Below, piece by piece: positions 20,102 to 30,469 of a stretch of DNA of 64,000 nucleotides. Every line of letters begins with the position of its first letter. Position 1 is the first letter of the stretch. The stretch comes from Citromicrobium sp. UBA3494 (GTDB lineage Bacteria; Pseudomonadota; Alphaproteobacteria; Sphingomonadales; Sphingomonadaceae). Below the pieces are notes generated by a model. That model saw nothing but the letters and a program-made list of their open reading frames with translations, had not been told where the DNA came from and did not search any database. The position numbers were made by a program, and so were the translations under genes. Location: NCBI GenBank assembly GCA_002377695.1, contig DFQH01000001.1, forward strand, positions 20,417 to 84,416, in the 5' to 3' direction.

Positions 20102-20119
20102 ATCACATTGCAATGTGAT
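20102..20119. promoter_or_regulatory. 18-bp perfect palindrome abutting the ribB start (putative operator)
   Basis: ATCACATTGCAATGTGAT is identical to its own complement and ends two bases before the ATG at 20122. Any dimer bound here would block initiation or the leader. The RibB protein encoded directly downstream begins with an HTH domain, so autoregulation is an obvious hypothesis. No T-run follows, so it is not a typical terminator. Confidence 0.7.
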
Positions 20120-20121
20120 AC

Positions 20122-21396
20122 ATGCCCCGCATGAGCGACACTACGATAGCACGCGTGCGCACCGCCATCGCCTCCGGGGAGATGACCCGCGCCGCCCTCG
20201 CCCGCGCGGCGGGGCTTCACGCCAATACTCTGCGCGACTGCGCGGATGAGGACTGGAATCCCACCGCAGAGACGCTGCGCAAGCTAGACGCGTTCCTCGA
20301 TGCGCAGGACGATGCGCCGGTGCTCGTCGGGATCGAGAAGATCATCGAGGAGGCGCGCAACGGCCGCATGTTCGTGCTCGTCGACGACGAGGATCGGGAG
20401 AACGAGGGCGATCTGGTGATCCCGGCGCAGATGGCCACGCCCGACGCGGTCAATTTCATGGCGACCCACGGGCGGGGCCTGATCTGCCTGACCTTGCAGC
20501 GCACCCGGGTCGAGGCGCTGGGTCTCGAATTGATGAGCCGCAGCAACGGCACACGTCACGAAACCGCTTTCACCGTCAGCATCGAGGCGCGCGAAGGCGT
20601 CACCACCGGGATCAGCGCGGCGGACCGCGCGCGGACCGTCGCGGTGGCCATCGACCCGACCAAGAGTGCGCAGGATATCGTGACGCCGGGCCATGTCTTC
20701 CCGCTGATCGCGCGCGATGGCGGGGTGCTGGTGCGCGCCGGCCATACCGAGGCTGCGGTCGACATTTCGCGACTCGCCGGGCTCAATCCCTCGGGCGTGA
20801 TCTGCGAGATCATGAACGAGGACGGCACGATGGCCCGGCTCGACAACCTGATCGACTTCGCGCGGCGTCACAAGCTGAAGATCGGCACCATCCGCGATCT
20901 GATCGAATATCGCATGAAGCACGATCACCTGGTGGAACGTGCGGGCGAGAGCACCTTCACCAGCCAGCACGGCGGGGAATGGCGGGCGATCAGCTATCGC
21001 AGCACGGTGGACGGCAGCGTGTCCGTGGTGCTGCAAAAGGGCCGCGTGCTGGCCGACAGCCCTACCCTCGTCCGGATGCATCGCATCTCGCTGTTCGACG
21101 ATGTGCTGGGGCGCGAAGGCGACAAGCGCGATACCTTGCAGCGCGCGATGCGCGTGATCGGCGAGGAAGGCAGCGGGCTGATCGTATGCCTTATGCCGGG
21201 CCAGCCCGAAAAGATGCGCGCCGAAGTGGCTGGCAAGCCCGAGGGTGGCGATCTGCGCGAATACGGCATCGGCGCGCAGATCCTCGCGGATCTCGGCGTG
21301 TCCGAGATGACCCTGCTGACCAATTCCCACCGCAATGTCGTCGGCCTGGAAGGCTACGGCATCTCCGTGGTGGGCGAACGCCCCATTCCGGAGTGA
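20122..21396 (+). CDS. ribB: 3,4-dihydroxy-2-butanone 4-phosphate synthase with N-terminal HTH and degenerate GTP cyclohydrolase II domain
   Basis: 424 residues in three parts. Residues 5-55 form a Cro/XRE-like HTH ([18 protein letters not shown]). Residues 65-270 are a full RibB domain with [29 protein letters not shown] and HTEAAVDI, which converts ribulose 5-phosphate to the riboflavin precursor. The C-terminal RibA-like half (about 280-420) lacks the three zinc-binding cysteines: [19 protein letters not shown] stands where the C-x10-C-x-C loop should be, so cyclohydrolase II activity is unlikely and a separate ribA is expected elsewhere. ribH follows after 4 bp. No ribosome site precedes the ATG; the palindrome lies there instead. 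Confidence 0.93.
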   Translation: MPRMSDTTIARVRTAIASGEMTRAALARAAGLHANTLRDCADEDWNPTAETLRKLDAFLDAQDDAPVLVGIEKIIEEARNGRMFVLVDDEDRENEGDLVIPAQMATPDAVNFMATHGRGLICLTLQRTRVEALGLELMSRSNGTRHETAFTVSIEAREGVTTGISAADRARTVAVAIDPTKSAQDIVTPGHVFPLIARDGGVLVRAGHTEAAVDISRLAGLNPSGVICEIMNEDGTMARLDNLIDFARRHKLKIGTIRDLIEYRMKHDHLVERAGESTFTSQHGGEWRAISYRSTVDGSVSVVLQKGRVLADSPTLVRMHRISLFDDVLGREGDKRDTLQRAMRVIGEEGSGLIVCLMPGQPEKMRAEVAGKPEGGDLREYGIGAQILADLGVSEMTLLTNSHRNVVGLEGYGISVVGERPIPE

Positions 21397-21400
21397 ATTA

Positions 21401-21823
21401 ATGGCCAAATTCCTGATCGTGGAAGCGCGCTTCTACGCCGACCTGAACGACAAGCTGATCGAAGGCGCGCGTGCCGCGCTGGAGGAAGCAGGCCACCAGG
21501 CCGAAGTGCTCACGGTGCCCGGGGCGCTCGAGATTCCGGGCGCCATCGCATTGGCGGCCGAGAGCGGCCAGTACGACGGCTTCGTGGCCATCGGCGTGGT
21601 GATCCGGGGCGAGACCTATCATTTCGAGATCGTGGCGGGCGAGAGCGCGCGCGCCATCATGGCGCTGACGATGGACGGTATCGCCATCGGCAACGGGATC
21701 ATCACGGTCGAGAACGAGGTCCAGGCGCAAGTTCGCGCCGACCCGGCGCAAAAGAACAAGGGCGGCGAAGCGGCGAAAGCCGCCATCGCGCTGCTCGACA
21801 TTGCGGGCCGCTTCGCGCGCTGA
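21401..21823 (+). CDS. ribH: 6,7-dimethyl-8-ribityllumazine synthase
   Basis: 140 residues, the normal length. It joins the RibB product with 5-amino-6-ribitylaminouracil, the penultimate step of riboflavin synthesis. Typical features: [16 protein letters not shown] at the N-terminus, [28 protein letters not shown] with the catalytic His, and [13 protein letters not shown]. The start follows 4 bp after ribB, so the two are translated from one message. Confidence 0.96.
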   Translation: MAKFLIVEARFYADLNDKLIEGARAALEEAGHQAEVLTVPGALEIPGAIALAAESGQYDGFVAIGVVIRGETYHFEIVAGESARAIMALTMDGIAIGNGIITVENEVQAQVRADPAQKNKGGEAAKAAIALLDIAGRFAR

Positions 21824-21879
21824 ACCTAACCTTTGCGTGATTGCGACACGGATCGCGCCGTTCGCGCATTGCCCTGCGC

Positions 21880-22155
21880 ATGAACGGACCACTGGACTGG
21901 CTCGCCTCGATCGGCACGATCATCGCCGCATCGCTCCTCGCCTTCGATCTGGGGCGCAGGGCGAGCGCCTATGGCTTCATCCTGTTTTGCGCGGTGGCGG
22001 CGCTGTGGGTCTATATCGGGCTTACGTCCAACGCGATCCCACTGGCCGCGATGAACGGCGTGCTGCTGCTCATCAACGCATGGGGCGTGTGGCAATACTG
22101 GTTCCACCCGAAGAACCGGAGCGAAAAGGCGTCCGGCCGGGCAGGCGCCGACTAG
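21880..22155 (+). CDS. Small membrane protein
   Basis: 91 residues from the ATG at 21880, with three predicted hydrophobic helices (IGTIIAASLLAFDLG, FILFCAVAALWVYIG, AAMNGVLLLINAWGVW) and a charged C-terminal tail. It shares its direction with ribH (56 bp gap) and converges on eno. The pattern resembles small nicotinamide-transporter or YgaP-like inner-membrane proteins, but no family is assigned. Confidence 0.65.
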   Translation: MNGPLDWLASIGTIIAASLLAFDLGRRASAYGFILFCAVAALWVYIGLTSNAIPLAAMNGVLLLINAWGVWQYWFHPKNRSEKASGRAGAD

Positions 22156-22170
22156 CGGGCCGGGACCGGC

Positions 22171-23478
<1,308 letters not shown>

Positions 23479-23534
23479 CTAGTCAGACCGAAGAAAACAC
23501 GTTCGGCCTTGGTGCGCCGCGCGGCTTATGCGGT

Positions 23535-23559
23535 GGAACGAACCCATGCAAGCTGCGTT
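23535..23559 (+). promoter_or_regulatory. Putative EcfG (general stress response) promoter
   Basis: GGAAC (23535-23539), 16 bp, CGTT (23556-23559), exactly the GGAAC-N16/17-CGTT consensus of the alphaproteobacterial extracytoplasmic sigma factor EcfG. It lies 66 bp before the start of the first gene of the envelope cluster, in the right orientation. A match by inspection only. Confidence 0.65.
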
Positions 23560-23624
23560 GCAAAATCGAGGACGGCACAAGTTTTGGGCCTGTCGAATAC
23601 TAACTGCAAAAAGAGGGAAATCCC

Positions 23625-24170
23625 ATGGCTACTGACGACAAGACTAACGAAACCAGCGCCGTTCCTCTGACCACCGACGCCGCAGGCGCGGCAAGCGGTT
23701 CCGCTGCAGCGCAAGGCGCCGGCGGCAAGGAAGAGGCGAAATCGCGCTTCAACTCCGCGCTCGACGAAGCCAAGGCCGGCGCGCAGGCGCTGCGCGGCGA
23801 AGCTTCGACCCGCGCGCAGGCGTACAAGGAACAGGCCAGCGCCAAGGGTTCGGAATATGCCGAGCAGGCGAAGGCCAAGGGCGGCGAACTTGCAGTCGAA
23901 GGCAAGCACAAGGCCAGCGAAGCGCTGACCTCGCTCAGCCGCGTCGTGGCGGAAAACGCCGCCAAGATCGACGACAATTTCGGCCCCAAGTACGGCGACC
24001 ACGCGCGCAATGCCGCGCGCAGCCTGCAGGATGCCGCCGCGCATATCGATACCAAGTCGTATGACGAACTGGGTGACGAGGCGCGTGAATTCGTGAAGAA
24101 GAACCCCGGCCTTTCGGTCGGGATGGCTGCCTTTGGCGGCTACATCCTCGCACGCATCTTCCGCCGTTGA
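23625..24170 (+). CDS. ElaB/YqjD-like (DUF883-type) membrane-anchored protein
   Basis: 181 residues: a low-complexity Ala/Gly N-terminus, a long helical middle with heptad-like EQASAKGSEYAEQAKAKG repeats, and a C-terminal hydrophobic segment with the GYILARIF ending seen in ElaB/YqjD/YgaM proteins (KKNPGLSVGMAAFGGYILA). Relatives are inner-membrane, ribosome-associated proteins made in stationary phase or stress. GAGGGAAAT precedes the ATG. It heads a run of three close-set genes plus a related fourth. Confidence 0.7.
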   Translation: MATDDKTNETSAVPLTTDAAGAASGSAAAQGAGGKEEAKSRFNSALDEAKAGAQALRGEASTRAQAYKEQASAKGSEYAEQAKAKGGELAVEGKHKASEALTSLSRVVAENAAKIDDNFGPKYGDHARNAARSLQDAAAHIDTKSYDELGDEAREFVKKNPGLSVGMAAFGGYILARIFRR

Positions 24171-24193
24171 GTTCCTCCGCCCAAGGAGGGGCT

Positions 24194-24634
24194 GTGCCGG
24201 GTCAAGATGATCTCGACGAGCCTGTCGCACCGCCCGGTTTCACCGGAGCCGACGCGGCAGGCTCACCCTATGCCGAACAGACCCGGGCGGATGAAGAGCC
24301 CCTCGGTTCGCTGTTCGACGATGCCTATGCGCTCTACGAGGACGGACGCACCTATGTGGAGGCGGAAGTCGCCTTCCAGAAGTCCCGCGCCAACTACGCT
24401 TCGCGCGAAGCGGGCTCCGGCGTGGTCTTCGCGCTGGGCGCGCTGGCCTTCCTGCATCTCGCCCTGATCGGGCTGGTCGTGGGGCTGATCATCGCGCTGG
24501 CGCCGATCATCGGGCCGTTCGTTGCCACCGCGGCAGTGGTCGGCACCTTGCTGGTGCTGATGATCATCGTCGGGCTGGTCGCCCGGGCGCGCTTCAAACG
24601 CGTCACCCGAGCCTTCAAGGAGCCCGGAGCATGA
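24194..24634 (+). CDS. Phage-holin-family / YqjE-like membrane protein
   Basis: 146 residues from the GTG at 24194, which has AAGGAGG 5 bp upstream; an earlier TTG overlapping the previous stop lacks this. An acidic N-terminus is followed by a helix (FDDAYALYEDGRTYVEAEVA) and two transmembrane segments (about 85-135), the layout of Actinobacteria holin_X / YqjE proteins. Despite the family name it is not a lysis gene. YqjD-YqjE pairs are common stress-induced membrane operons. Confidence 0.7.
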   Translation: MPGQDDLDEPVAPPGFTGADAAGSPYAEQTRADEEPLGSLFDDAYALYEDGRTYVEAEVAFQKSRANYASREAGSGVVFALGALAFLHLALIGLVVGLIIALAPIIGPFVATAAVVGTLLVLMIIVGLVARARFKRVTRAFKEPGA

Positions 24635-24939
24635 GCCCGCGCAAGCGCCAGATGGAAGAGGATCGCGCCCTGCGCGATGCGGCCCGCACGCTGGTGAAGG
24701 ACGATATCGCGCACCTGAAGGGTGACGTCGAGGAGAAGGGGATCGGTGCAAGAATCGCCAGTTCCGCCCTGCTCGGCGTGAGAGACATCGTTACCGAAGG
24801 CCGGGAGCTGGTCGAAAAGCACAAGCCTGCATCCTACGGGATCGGCGCTATCCTGGCGATGATCCTGGGCTGGTGGGCCCTGGGCGGAGACGATGACGAG
24901 CCCAAGGAGGACGACTACGCCTGGGACGAAACGGACTAG
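24631..24939 (+). CDS. Small membrane-anchored protein (YqjK-like position)
   Basis: 102 residues; the ATG overlaps the previous stop (ATGA). Charged helices are followed by one membrane segment (YGIGAILAMILGWWALG, about 69-85) and an acidic tail (DDDEPKEDDYAWDETD). Third gene of the cluster with the ElaB-like and YqjE-like genes. No domain recognised; a structural role at the membrane under stress is inferred from company only. Confidence 0.65.
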   Translation: MSPRKRQMEEDRALRDAARTLVKDDIAHLKGDVEEKGIGARIASSALLGVRDIVTEGRELVEKHKPASYGIGAILAMILGWWALGGDDDEPKEDDYAWDETD

Positions 24940-24950
24940 CCGAAAGTCTT

Positions 24951-24975
24951 GGAACCGAGTGCCCCTTCCGACGCT
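24951..24975 (+). promoter_or_regulatory. Possible second EcfG-type promoter (imperfect)
   Basis: GGAAC (24951-24955), 16 bp, CGCT (24972-24975); the -10 box differs from CGTT by one base. It lies about 38 bp before the start at 25013, which is a suitable distance. Confidence 0.4.
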
Positions 24976-25012
24976 TGATTAATGAAGCACATTTCGAGGT
25001 TGGAGATTACCG

Positions 25013-25492
25013 ATGAGCACCCAGGAACAGCGCGACGAACTACGCCGCAAGATCGAGGAAAGCGAACGCCGCAACGAAGAGCGCAGCATTGCGGACATGG
25101 CGCGTGACGCCACCGACAATGCAACCGAATTCGTGAAGGCACACCCCCTGCTCACCGTCGGGGCAGTCGCACTGATCGGTCTTGCGATCGGATCGCGTAC
25201 CTCCAAGGGACGCGAGCTTACCGGCCGCGCAGTCGGTTTTGCCGATCATCTGACCGATCTTGGCCTCGCCTATGCCAGCGGGATGGCCGGAAAGGTGGGC
25301 ACTGCCACCCGCCACGGTGGCGACCGCCTGGTGGATCTGGGCGACGACATTGCCTTCGGCAGCCGCTCAGCGCGCCGCAATGCCGCCTACTTCGCCGATC
25401 GCCAGAAGGACGCCGCGCGCCACGCCGGTCGTCGTGCTGCCCGCAAGACCGGTCGCGGCTATCGCGACCTGCGCTCGGCTCTCCCGTTCTGA
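25013..25492 (+). CDS. Membrane-associated ElaB/YqjD-like protein
   Basis: 159 residues. Charged N-terminal helix (EQRDELRRKIEESERRNEER), then FVKAHPLLTVGAVALIGLAIGSRT, the hydrophobic hinge typical of DUF883 proteins, then an Ala/Arg-rich basic C-terminus. It resembles the gene at 23625 in plan but not closely in sequence. It ends the stress-type cluster and is followed by a strong terminator at 25558-25591. Confidence 0.65.
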   Translation: MSTQEQRDELRRKIEESERRNEERSIADMARDATDNATEFVKAHPLLTVGAVALIGLAIGSRTSKGRELTGRAVGFADHLTDLGLAYASGMAGKVGTATRHGGDRLVDLGDDIAFGSRSARRNAAYFADRQKDAARHAGRRAARKTGRGYRDLRSALPF

Positions 25493-25557
25493 TCGGGCCG
25501 CCTGAAAACGCCAGCGGGCCCCTGCTCTGGCAGGTTTGCCCAATGTAAGCTTGTAAG

Positions 25558-25591
25558 AAAGCCCGCGCGCGTTAAGGCGTGCGGGCTTTTT
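25558..25591 (+). terminator. Rho-independent terminator
   Basis: AAAGCCCGC and GCGGGCTTTTT form a GC-rich stem with further pairing inside and a T-run. It separates the envelope cluster from the DUF4170 gene. Confidence 0.85.
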
Positions 25592-25626
25592 CGCATTCAG
25601 CCCCAATTCGAACGGAGATTCCCCCG

Positions 25627-25884
25627 ATGTCCGACCCTAAATCCAGTGCCAACGTTCAGGAAACCACCAGCCCGCAGCTGCTCCACCTCGTCATGGGTGG
25701 TCGGGTGAAGGACCCGCGCTCGGTCGAATTCCAGGACCCCGAAAGCATCCATGTCGTCGGCGTGTTCAGCACCTATGAACAGGCCGAGGAAGCATGGCGC
25801 GCCAATGCCCAGCGCACGGTCGACGATGCCGAGATGAAGTATGTGATCGTTCACATTCACAAGCTGCTCGAACCTTCGTCCTGA
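25627..25884 (+). CDS. DUF4170 domain-containing protein
   Basis: 85 residues from the ATG at 25627 (GGAG upstream). The family pattern is HLVMGGRVKDP, then VGVFSTYEQAEEAWRANAQR and a MKYVIVHIHKLL end. Small alphaproteobacterial proteins of unknown role, often near inner-membrane or ribosome-related genes. The next gene begins 7 bp later. Confidence 0.85.
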   Translation: MSDPKSSANVQETTSPQLLHLVMGGRVKDPRSVEFQDPESIHVVGVFSTYEQAEEAWRANAQRTVDDAEMKYVIVHIHKLLEPSS

Positions 25885-25891
25885 GCCGCGA

Positions 25892-26368
25892 GTGACATAC
25901 CGCATTCGCCCGTTTCGTCGTGAGGATGCGCAAGCGCTGGCCCAGCTGGCAGTGCGGGCCATCCGGACGATCGGGCCGCGGGCCTATTCGCCCGAACAGG
26001 TCGCGGCTTGGTCTGCACGGCACGGCCAGGCCCCGTCTTTTGTAGAACGTTCGGACGAAGGCGATCTGATATTGGTGTGCGTGGACGACGCCGATCGTCC
26101 CTGCGCCTATGCCCTGCTGGAGGGCGACGGGCATCTGGACCACCTTTATTGCGATCCGGATCACACGCGGCAGGGCGTCGCCGAAAATCTGCTCGCCGAA
26201 GCGGAGATGGCGGCGCGCAGGTCAGGTGCGACGCGCCTTTATGCCGAGGCAAGCGAGCTGGCCTGCGCCGCCTTCGAGCGCGCGGGTTATCGCGTTTCGC
26301 ACAGACGCGACTTTGAAGTGGACGGCGTACCGATCCACAATTACGCGATGGAGAAGGCGCTCGCCTGA
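25892..26368 (+). CDS. GNAT-family N-acetyltransferase
   Basis: 158 residues from a GTG. The acetyl-CoA fold shows IRPFRREDAQALAQL (strand 1 and helix 1), LDHLYCDPDHTRQGVAENLL (the Q/R-x-x-G-x-A pyrophosphate loop) and a C-terminal AFERAGYRVSHRRDFEVDG, close to YafP/ElaA-type acetyltransferases. The substrate cannot be told. It converges on greA. Confidence 0.85.
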   Translation: MTYRIRPFRREDAQALAQLAVRAIRTIGPRAYSPEQVAAWSARHGQAPSFVERSDEGDLILVCVDDADRPCAYALLEGDGHLDHLYCDPDHTRQGVAENLLAEAEMAARRSGATRLYAEASELACAAFERAGYRVSHRRDFEVDGVPIHNYAMEKALA

Positions 26369-26397
26369 CGCCGCGCCGGCGGCTCAGGCGCGCAGCC

Positions 26398-26865
26398 TCA
26401 GATGAATTCGATCTTGTCGACGAGGTAGAACTTGTCGCCCGAGGGTACCGTCACCTCCACCTCTTCGCCCACCTTCTTGCCGATCAGCGCGCGCCCCAGG
26501 GGGGAGCTGTACGAGATGCGGCCCGATTTGGCATCCGCCTCCGTCTGGCCGACGATCTGGTATTTCACCGGCTTGTCGTCCTCGTCGAGCAGGGTCACGG
26601 TCGCGCCGAACACCACCTTGTCGCCCGAAAGCGTCTGCGGATCGATGATCTGGGCACGGGTCACCCGGTCCTCGATCTCGGCGATCTGCGCCTCGACCTG
26701 GCCCTGTCGTTCCTTAGCCGCGTGATATTCAGCGTTTTCCGAAAGATCGCCATGTGCACGCGCTTCTTCGATCGCGTCGACGATTTTCGGACGTTCCGCG
26801 CGCAGGGCTTTCAGATCGGCGGTGAGCCGCTCGTAGCCTTCTGCCAGCATCGGAACTTTTTCCAT
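26398..26865 (-). CDS. greA: Transcription elongation factor GreA
   Basis: 155 residues from the ATG at 26865 (an earlier in-frame ATG at 26886 adds seven atypical residues). It rescues arrested RNA polymerase by stimulating transcript cleavage. The N-terminal coiled coil carries the acidic tip signature [15 protein letters not shown], and the C-terminal FKBP-like domain ends YLVDKIEF. It lies downstream of carB on the same strand, with 117 bp containing a hairpin between them. Confidence 0.95.
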   Translation of the reverse strand: MEKVPMLAEGYERLTADLKALRAERPKIVDAIEEARAHGDLSENAEYHAAKERQGQVEAQIAEIEDRVTRAQIIDPQTLSGDKVVFGATVTLLDEDDKPVKYQIVGQTEADAKSGRISYSSPLGRALIGKKVGEEVEVTVPSGDKFYLVDKIEFI

Positions 26866-26918
26866 GGGTACCCCCGATCTATCCAAATTGGCCCCGTTGA
26901 GGCTCTTTTCCCGAAAGT

Positions 26919-26946
26919 CCGCCCCTGCCGCGCCCTTGCGGGGCGG
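26919..26946 (-). terminator. Hairpin between carB and greA (weak terminator candidate)
   Basis: CCGCCCC and GGGGCGG make a 7-bp stem around a 14-base loop, in the gap after carB. No T-run follows on the minus strand, so it may only attenuate read-through. Confidence 0.35.
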
Positions 26947-26982
26947 TAAGACGAGGAGGAATTTTCGGGAGAAGTACCGTCG

Positions 26983-29900
26983 TCAGGTCGCTGAATAATA
27001 GGACTGCAACGAACGAACTTCAAGCGGGTGCGATGCAAGCGCGGTGATCGCCTCCACAGCTGCGCGCCCGGCCGACGCCGTGGTGAAGTACGGCACCTTG
27101 TGTTCCAGCGCCCCTGCCCGGATCGACTGGCTGTCGCGCAGCGACTGCCAGCCCTCGGTCGTGTTGAGGATAAGATCGATCTCGCCGTCGATGATCCGGT
27201 CGACGATATGCGGCCGTCCCTGCGCCACCTTGTTGACCTGCGTGACCGGGAGGCCCTGATCCGCCAGGTAATCATGCGTGCCGCCGGTCGCCACGATCTC
27301 GAACCCGGTTTCGACCAGTCCGCGCACGGCCTCGACGATCCCGGCCTTGTCGCTGTCCTTCACCGAAACGAAGGCCCTCCCCTCACGCGGAAGCATCATC
27401 CCTGCGCCCAGCTGCGCCTTGGCAAAGGCCATTGCGAAGTCCTGATCCAGCCCCATGACCTCGCCCGTCGATTTCATTTCCGGGCTGAGGACCGGGTCCA
27501 CACCGGGGAAGCGCCCCCAGGGGAACACCGCTTCCTTGACCGCGACATAGCCGAGATCGCGCGTGATCGGCGGCAGGTCCGCCAACTTTTCGCCCGCCAT
27601 TATCCGCGCAGCGAACTTGGCGATGGGCTGGCCGATGGTCTTGGCGACGAAAGGCACCGTGCGGCTTGCGCGCGGGTTGACCTCGATCAGGTATATCTCG
27701 CCATCCTTCACCGCGAACTGCGCGTTCATGAGGCCGACCACCTTCAGCTCGCGTGCCAGCGCTTCGGACTGCCGCTCTATCTCCCCGACCACTTCGTCGC
27801 TGAGCGAATAGGGGGGCAGCGTGCAGGCAGAATCGCCCGAGTGAACGCCCGCCTCCTCGACATGCTGCATCACGCCGGCGACCACGATATCCGTGCCATC
27901 GCACAGCACGTCGACATCGCATTCGATGGCATCGCGCAGGTACTGATCGACCAGCACGGGGCTTTCGCCCGACACCTTCACCGCGCTGGCGATGTAGTCG
28001 TCCAGCTGAGCTTCGGAATCGACCACCTGCATCGCGCTGCCGCCCAGCACGTAGGACGGGCGCAGCAGCACCGGATAGCCGATGGTGCGCGCGGCGGCTG
28101 CAGCCTCGTCGCGGCTCTTGGCGATGCCGTTTTCCGGCTGCTTCAGCTTCAGCTTGTTGACCATCTTGGCGAAGCGCTCGCGGTCTTCGGCAAGATCGAT
28201 CGCGTCGGGGCTGGTGCCGAGGATCGGGATGCCCTCGTCCTCCAGCGCCTGCGCCAGCTTCAGCGGTGTCTGTCCGCCATACTGAACGATCACGCCGACC
28301 AGTTCTCCGTTGACCATTTCCCGGCTGAGAATTTCGAGCACGTCTTCGGCGGTCAAAGGCTCGAAATAGAGCCGGTCGGACGTGTCGTAATCGGTGGAAA
28401 CGGTTTCCGGGTTGCAGTTGACCATGATCGTCTCGAACCCGGCTTCGCTCAGCGCGAAGCAGGCGTGGACGCAGCAATAGTCGAACTCGATCCCCTGCCC
28501 GATCCGGTTCGGCCCGCCGCCCAGGATCACGATTTTCCGGCGGTCTGTCGGATCGGATTCGTCCGCGGGGGCGCCGAAAGCCGGGGCCTCGTAGGTCGAG
28601 TACATGTAGGGGGTCGTCGCCTCGAACTCGGCGGCGCAGCTGTCGATCCGCTTGAAGACCGGCAACACGCCCAGCTTGTGGCGAAGCTTGCGCACTTCGG
28701 CTGCACTGGTCGCTCCCGCCATTGCCTGCATCGCGTCGTGCAGCAGTCCCGAGCGCGCTTCCGCCCCGCCCCGCGCCGCGCCGACGGACTGGACCGCAAG
28801 CTGCGCGAGCCGCGCGTCCGAGAAACCGAGCGCCTTGAGCCGGCGCAGATCGGCCGCCTCGCGCGGCAGACCGATATCGGCAACGCGATTCTCAGCCTCC
28901 ACGATAGCCTCGATCTGGTGCAGGAACCACGGATCGTAGGTGGTCGTCTCGCGGATCGTCTCGAAGGGGATTCCGGCCCGGAAAGCCTGCCCTATGCCCA
29001 GCAGGCGCGAGGGCGTGCGGCGGCTGATGGCAGCCAGGATCTCGTCGTGCGAGGCGCCTTCCAGCTCCTCCACCGGATCGAGCCCGTTCAGCCCGGTTTC
29101 CAGACCGCGCAGCGCCTTCTGCAGGCTTTCGGCAAAACAGCGACCGATCGCCATCACCTCGCCGACGGACTTCATCGCGGTGGAGAGGTAGGGCTCTGCG
29201 CCCTTGAACTTCTCGAACGCGAAGCGCGGAATCTTGGTGACGACATAGTCGATGGTCGGCTCGAAACTGGCGGGCGTCGCGCCGGTGATCTCGTTGGTGA
29301 TCTCGTCCAGCGTGTAGCCCACCGCCAGCTTCGCCGCGACGCGCGCGATGGGGAAGCCGGTGGCCTTGGAGGCAAGCGCCGACGAGCGCGAGACGCGCGG
29401 GTTCATCTCGATCACGATCAGACGGCCATTTTCGGGATTCACGGCGAACTGGACGTTCGATCCGCCGGTCTCCACCCCGATCTCGCGCAGCACCTCGATC
29501 GAGGCGGTCCGCATGATCTGGTATTCCTTGTCGGTCAGCGTCAGCGCGGGGGCGACGGTGATGCTGTCGCCCGTGTGGACGCCCATCGGATCGACATTCT
29601 CGATCGCGCAGATGATGATGCAGTTGTCCTTGCGGTCGCGGACAACCTCCATCTCGTATTCTTTCCACCCGAGCAGCGATTCCTCGATCAGCACCTCGGT
29701 GGTGGGCGATGCGTCGAGGCCGGAGCGCACGATCTGCTCGAATTCCGACTTGTTGTAGGCGATGCCCCCACCCGTGCCGCCAAGCGTAAAGCTGGGGCGG
29801 ATGATCGCGGGCAGGCCGGTGAAATCGAGCGCGTCGAGGCTGCGCTGGATCGCGGCGGCGACGTATTTCTCTTTCCGGCGCTGCTCCCCGCGGCGCCATT

Positions 29901-30438
29901 CGGTCTCGAATTTCTCGAGCGCATCGCCGGAGAGTTCGGCAGCCCGGCGCTTGTATTCCGCCCGGTCCTCGGCAACCAGATCGTCGGCGTTGATGGTGCG
30001 CGAGCGCGCGCTTTCCAGCCCGATCTTGTCCATCGCCTCGCGGAAGCGCTGGCGGTTCTCCGCCTTGTCGATCGCGTCGGCATCGGCGCCGATCATCTGC
30101 ACCCCGTGCCGCTCCAGCGCGCCGCTTTCGAACAGCTTGAGCGCGCAGTTGAGCGCCGTCTGCCCGCCCATCGTGGGCAGCAGCGCGTCGGGCTTTTCCT
30201 TGGCGATGATCTTCTCGACCACCTCGGGCGTGATCGGCTCGATATAGGTCGCGTCCGCGAACTCGGGATCGGTCATGATCGTCGCCGGGTTCGAATTGAC
30301 GAGGATGACGCGATAGCCCTCCTCCTTCAGCGCCTTGATCGCCTGCGTGCCCGAGTAATCGAACTCGCACGCCTGCCCGATGATAATGGGCCCCGCGCCG
30401 ATGACGAGGATGGAGGAAATGTCGGTACGTTTGGGCAT
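26983..30438 (-). CDS. carB: Carbamoyl-phosphate synthase large subunit
   Basis: 1151 residues. Makes carbamoyl phosphate for pyrimidines and arginine from bicarbonate, ATP and ammonia delivered by CarA. Two ATP-grasp halves ([19 protein letters not shown] near the N-terminus and [19 protein letters not shown] near 650), MGVHTGDS, and a C-terminal MGS-like allosteric domain ([17 protein letters not shown]). About 50 residues near 150-205 ([18 protein letters not shown]...) interrupt the first ATP-grasp, an insertion known in alphaproteobacterial CarB. Upstream on the same strand lie an RraB-like gene (31 bp away) and carA. Confidence 0.98.
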   Translation of the reverse strand: MPKRTDISSILVIGAGPIIIGQACEFDYSGTQAIKALKEEGYRVILVNSNPATIMTDPEFADATYIEPITPEVVEKIIAKEKPDALLPTMGGQTALNCALKLFESGALERHGVQMIGADADAIDKAENRQRFREAMDKIGLESARSRTINADDLVAEDRAEYKRRAAELSGDALEKFETEWRRGEQRRKEKYVAAAIQRSLDALDFTGLPAIIRPSFTLGGTGGGIAYNKSEFEQIVRSGLDASPTTEVLIEESLLGWKEYEMEVVRDRKDNCIIICAIENVDPMGVHTGDSITVAPALTLTDKEYQIMRTASIEVLREIGVETGGSNVQFAVNPENGRLIVIEMNPRVSRSSALASKATGFPIARVAAKLAVGYTLDEITNEITGATPASFEPTIDYVVTKIPRFAFEKFKGAEPYLSTAMKSVGEVMAIGRCFAESLQKALRGLETGLNGLDPVEELEGASHDEILAAISRRTPSRLLGIGQAFRAGIPFETIRETTTYDPWFLHQIEAIVEAENRVADIGLPREAADLRRLKALGFSDARLAQLAVQSVGAARGGAEARSGLLHDAMQAMAGATSAAEVRKLRHKLGVLPVFKRIDSCAAEFEATTPYMYSTYEAPAFGAPADESDPTDRRKIVILGGGPNRIGQGIEFDYCCVHACFALSEAGFETIMVNCNPETVSTDYDTSDRLYFEPLTAEDVLEILSREMVNGELVGVIVQYGGQTPLKLAQALEDEGIPILGTSPDAIDLAEDRERFAKMVNKLKLKQPENGIAKSRDEAAAAARTIGYPVLLRPSYVLGGSAMQVVDSEAQLDDYIASAVKVSGESPVLVDQYLRDAIECDVDVLCDGTDIVVAGVMQHVEEAGVHSGDSACTLPPYSLSDEVVGEIERQSEALARELKVVGLMNAQFAVKDGEIYLIEVNPRASRTVPFVAKTIGQPIAKFAARIMAGEKLADLPPITRDLGYVAVKEAVFPWGRFPGVDPVLSPEMKSTGEVMGLDQDFAMAFAKAQLGAGMMLPREGRAFVSVKDSDKAGIVEAVRGLVETGFEIVATGGTHDYLADQGLPVTQVNKVAQGRPHIVDRIIDGEIDLILNTTEGWQSLRDSQSIRAGALEHKVPYFTTASAGRAAVEAITALASHPLEVRSLQSYYSAT

Positions 30439-30469
30439 CTAGATCCGGTTTCCGTGTGTAAAATGCGAG

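Noticed and set aside
24194..24634. Phage lysis holin
   Set aside because: The holin-like name comes from a domain family; context is a chromosomal stress-envelope cluster without endolysin or other phage genes.
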